Assembly: GCF_030407435.1 (NCBI RefSeq)
Contig: NZ_JASDDK010000003.1
Location: 1 to 64,000, forward strand
DNA length: 64,000 bases
Source of the DNA: Winogradskyella bathintestinalis
GTDB lineage: Bacteria; Bacteroidota; Bacteroidia; Flavobacteriales; Flavobacteriaceae
Direction of reading: 5' to 3'
A model generated the notes under the pieces. The model ran no database searches. It was not told where the DNA came from and saw only the letters and a program-made list of their open reading frames with translations. Made by a program: the position numbers and the translations under genes. This document shows, in pieces, positions 61,905 to 64,000 of the stretch (position 1 is its first letter; every line of letters starts with the position of its first letter).

Positions 61905-62699
61905 GTGACAGAAAATCAAAAACATATCATTCTAAAAACAGAGCAACTCGCAATAGGTTACAAAACCAAAAAGGTCGAAACCGTGGTGGCTTCAAACATC
62001 AATTTTGAATTGAAAAAAGGACAATTGATTGGTTTGGTCGGTGCTAATGGAATTGGGAAATCAACCTTATTGCGAACATTAATTAATGTACAATCTCGGT
62101 TATCAGGCGGTATTTTACTTAATGGAAATGCGATAAATTCAATATCAAATTTAGAACTTGCCAAACAATTAAGTATCGTATTAACTGAACCATTAATTTC
62201 TAAAAACCTTTCAGTATTTGAATTGGTGGCTTTAGGTAGACATCCTTATACCAACTGGATAGGAAATCTATCTGACGTCGATTTATCTAGCATAAATAAG
62301 GCCTTAGAGTTAGTAAATATTATAGATTTAAAAGACAAAAAGTGTTACGAACTTAGTGATGGTCAATTACAAAAAGTAATGATTGCAAGAGCATTGGCAC
62401 AAGATACTTCGATTATTGTTTTGGATGAACCTACCACACATCTCGATATGTATCACAAAGCCTACATTTTAAAATTGCTTCAAAAATTAACAAAAGACAC
62501 AGGAAAGACTATTTTATTTTCATCTCACGAAATTGATTTGGCAATTCAATTATGCGATACTATGATTGTAATGCAAAAAAATAAAACGGTTTGTGATTCT
62601 CCATGTCAATTAATTTCACAAGGTGTTTTCAATTCACTTTTTCCAAAAGATTTAATTGCTTTTGATTCTGAAACAGGAAGTTTTAGAGTCTCAAAATAG
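61905..62699 (+). CDS. btuD: ABC transporter ATPase, BtuD-like
   Basis: Energises the BtuC permease. Walker A GANGIGKSTLLRTL at about residues 46-59, signature LSDGQLQKVMIARALAQD, Walker B IIVLDEPTTHLD at about residue 170, and switch His in FSSHEIDLAIQL. Start is GTG at 61905. The signature reads LSDGQ instead of LSGGQ, a tolerated variant. Length is 264 aa. Last gene of btuFCD, with no strong terminator after it. Confidence 0.92.
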   Translation: MTENQKHIILKTEQLAIGYKTKKVETVVASNINFELKKGQLIGLVGANGIGKSTLLRTLINVQSRLSGGILLNGNAINSISNLELAKQLSIVLTEPLISKNLSVFELVALGRHPYTNWIGNLSDVDLSSINKALELVNIIDLKDKKCYELSDGQLQKVMIARALAQDTSIIVLDEPTTHLDMYHKAYILKLLQKLTKDTGKTILFSSHEIDLAIQLCDTMIVMQKNKTVCDSPCQLISQGVFNSLFPKDLIAFDSETGSFRVSK

Positions 62700-62816
62700 T
62701 CTTCAGCTTCATAATTTTAGTAAAAAAAGAATAGTTAGAAGTTGGTCGTTTGGATTGTGTTTAAGGTGCAACTTTAGAACTAATAGATTCCTTCACCTGA
62801 CTTGTCGATTGTTCCT

Positions 62817-63383
62817 TCAAGCTTTTTTTATTTTCTTTAAAATATGTCTTGCTCTAGCTTTAAAAGCGGCACTTTGCATTTGGAAGTCGCGCTCTAAAAT
62901 GATAACCAATTCTGTGTGTACCCAATCAAATTCAGTGCCTAATAAATTTAAGCTCACCATACTATACGCTTTAGGAGCCACTTTTTCGTCATTAATCATC
63001 CAATCAAAACACGTTTCTATAAGTCGTTCTTTGTGAGTTGAGGTTAAGCTATCTTTAATTTTAGAATCGTCTTTGCCATAATACGTCTTAGTTATAAGTT
63101 CGCATATTTTTGCTACAGGTCTAACGGCTGAGTCTAAATGCACTTTAGACATGTGCTTAGTAAATACATCTAAAAATGGAATAATAGTTTCAATATTCTT
63201 GCTACACATAAACTCAAAAACCCAAGCTGCTCTGCAAGATTTTTCATTATCCACACCAAAAAGAATGTCTAAAAGTGGAGGAATCAATTCTGGGTAATCA
63301 ATTACAAGATTAGCATACTTCAACCGTTTTTCACGCGAATGATTTACGTAACTTAATTCTTTATAAAGTTCTGCTTTTGTCAA
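62817..63383 (-). CDS. Hypothetical helical-repeat-like protein, 188 aa
   Basis: All-helical, with repeated motifs spaced about 40 residues apart (YPELIPPLLDILFG, SKNIETIIPFLDVFTKH, KERLIETCFDWMIND) that look like HEAT- or ARM-type repeats. No signal peptide is seen, so it is probably cytoplasmic, and its end is basic (ARARHILKKIKKA). It starts MTKAELYKELSYVNHSREKRLKYANLVIDY. Proteins like this seem common in flavobacteria but I know of no assigned function. Convergent with btuD and divergent from the haem-binding gene. Confidence 0.75.
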   Translation of the reverse strand: MTKAELYKELSYVNHSREKRLKYANLVIDYPELIPPLLDILFGVDNEKSCRAAWVFEFMCSKNIETIIPFLDVFTKHMSKVHLDSAVRPVAKICELITKTYYGKDDSKIKDSLTSTHKERLIETCFDWMINDEKVAPKAYSMVSLNLLGTEFDWVHTELVIILERDFQMQSAAFKARARHILKKIKKA

Positions 63384-63433
63384 TAGAAAATGATTATTTT
63401 AGTCCCGAACATTCGCTATAAAATTAATTAAAA

Positions 63434-63907
63434 ATGAAGATTCTCAAAACCATAGGCCTTATACTTTTAATAGTTATTATAATTGCTCAGTTTTTTGGAC
63501 CTGAAAAAAATAATGGTGATATCTCTTCTGTAGAGGCTTTTTATACGGATACTCAACCACCACAAGAAGTTAAATTAATTTTGCAAAATACTTGTAATGA
63601 TTGTCATAGCGATCACACGCGCTATCCATGGTACGATAAAATCACACCTGTTAATTATTGGTTGGCAGATCATATAGAGGATGGGAAGAGACATTTCAAC
63701 ATCTCGAAATGGCACGATTATTCTGATAAGAAAAAAGATCATAAACTAGACGAGTTAATTGAAATGGTCGAAGAAAAGGAAATGCCATTACCAAGTTACA
63801 CATGGACACATGGAGATGCTGACTTGTCTGAAGAGCAAATCAATGCTGTAATTTCTTGGGCAAAAACGGTGCGTTTAAAATATGTGTTTTTAGAGGAACC
63901 GCAATAA
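63434..63907 (+). CDS. Haem-binding domain protein (CxxCH), 157 aa
   Basis: N-terminal transmembrane anchor (residues 7-21, IGLILLIVIIIAQFF). A single c-type haem motif CNDCH (Cys54, Cys57, His58) lies in LQNTCNDCHSDHTRYPWYDKITPVNYWLADHIEDGK, the pattern of the Haem_bd family. Asp/Glu- and His-rich segments follow, then MPLPSYTWTHGDADLSEEQINAVISWA. It should be membrane-anchored in the periplasm with haem attached covalently by the cytochrome c system. The electron partner is unknown. Confidence 0.88.
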   Translation: MKILKTIGLILLIVIIIAQFFGPEKNNGDISSVEAFYTDTQPPQEVKLILQNTCNDCHSDHTRYPWYDKITPVNYWLADHIEDGKRHFNISKWHDYSDKKKDHKLDELIEMVEEKEMPLPSYTWTHGDADLSEEQINAVISWAKTVRLKYVFLEEPQ

Positions 63908-64000
63908 GAAAATAAATTCCAATTCCGAAAATTATCGGATCTAAATCGAAATTTTTAAGAGTAGACATTTTGAGATTTTGTGTTTAGAATTTTAGAACCT
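63908..64000. other. Right edge, no assignable gene
   Basis: 93 bp after the haem-binding gene. It includes a weak hairpin TCCGA/TCGGA near 63925. A minus-strand frame beginning ATGTCTACTC near 63972 runs antisense into the haem-binding gene for only about 40 codons and is probably chance. Confidence 0.4.

Noticed and set aside
62656..63036. Plus-strand frame of 126 codons starting inside the end of btuD
   Set aside because: It overlaps the end of btuD in another frame and is antisense to the helical-repeat protein gene. Its composition (Phe, Leu, Cys, Arg) is that of a chance frame.
63862..63972. Minus-strand frame beginning MSTLKNFDLDPI at the right edge
   Set aside because: Only about 40 codons and ends inside the haem-binding gene in antisense. 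No support beyond an ATG.

Overview
The window comes from a chromosome of the phylum Bacteroidota, most likely family Flavobacteriaceae. The DNA is AT-rich. Several genes have the Bacteroidota -7 promoter element TAnnTTTG a short distance upstream, and Shine-Dalgarno sites are nearly absent. There are many LxxC lipoproteins, two TonB-dependent receptors, an S46 dipeptidyl-peptidase, a BtuG-like beta-propeller lipoprotein and a large repetitive surface protein. The gene order tpx-dgkA-(M15 peptidase)-ftsK-lolA-lptF-ribBA also fits. I saw no rRNA, tRNA, insertion sequence, prophage or CRISPR array.

Layout. 1-2.3 kb: 5' part of a minus-strand surface protein with one HYR-like and several DUF5011-like repeats, running off the left edge, then about 1.1 kb with no clear gene. 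2.3-16.5 kb: metabolism and RNA modification: a lipoprotein, an RluA-type pseudouridine synthase, fahA, glyA, the 5-oxoprolinase set pxpABC, an unknown membrane pair with an orphan sensor histidine kinase, a second RluA-type enzyme beside panB, and sdaA. 16.6-30.6 kb: a collagen-like lipoprotein, dnaK, hutH (behind ten tandem ATAAACCC octamers), a SpoIIAA-like protein, clpC, gyrA, a TPR protein, an NlpC/P60 peptidase and a thiolase. 30.7-44.8 kb: a PgpH-like 7TM-HD protein, the minus-strand cell-envelope block (ribBA, lptF/G, lolA, ftsK, M15 peptidase, dgkA, tpx), an unknown membrane protein and pheT. 45-56 kb: a thioredoxin-like lipoprotein, a LETM1-like protein, a cassette of a two-gene split DUF4331 pair, a TPR lipoprotein and a TonB receptor, a lone ECF sigma factor, and an S46 peptidase. 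56.2-62.7 kb: a vitamin B12 locus. A minus-strand cobalamin riboswitch leads into btuB and a BtuG-like lipoprotein, with btuF-btuC-btuD diverging on the plus strand. 62.8-64 kb: a helical-repeat-like unknown protein and a haem-binding-domain protein.

How the genes work together. The B12 locus is a complete uptake route: surface capture by BtuG, outer-membrane passage by BtuB, periplasmic binding by BtuF and inner-membrane import by BtuCD. The riboswitch sits only on the outer-membrane arm. PxpABC recycles 5-oxoproline to glutamate. FahA, HutH, SdaA and the thiolase point to growth on amino acids, which fits the secreted DPP7-type peptidase. LptF/G, LolA, FtsK, DgkA and the M15 peptidase form an envelope and division block.

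The least understood parts are the DUF4331/TPR/TonB cassette (47.8-52.8 kb), the membrane-protein pair with the orphan histidine kinase (11.2-13.2 kb), and the RibBA whose GTP cyclohydrolase II half has lost its zinc ligands. Promoters, hairpins and repeats were read by eye. Family assignments rest on recognised motifs, not on database searches.
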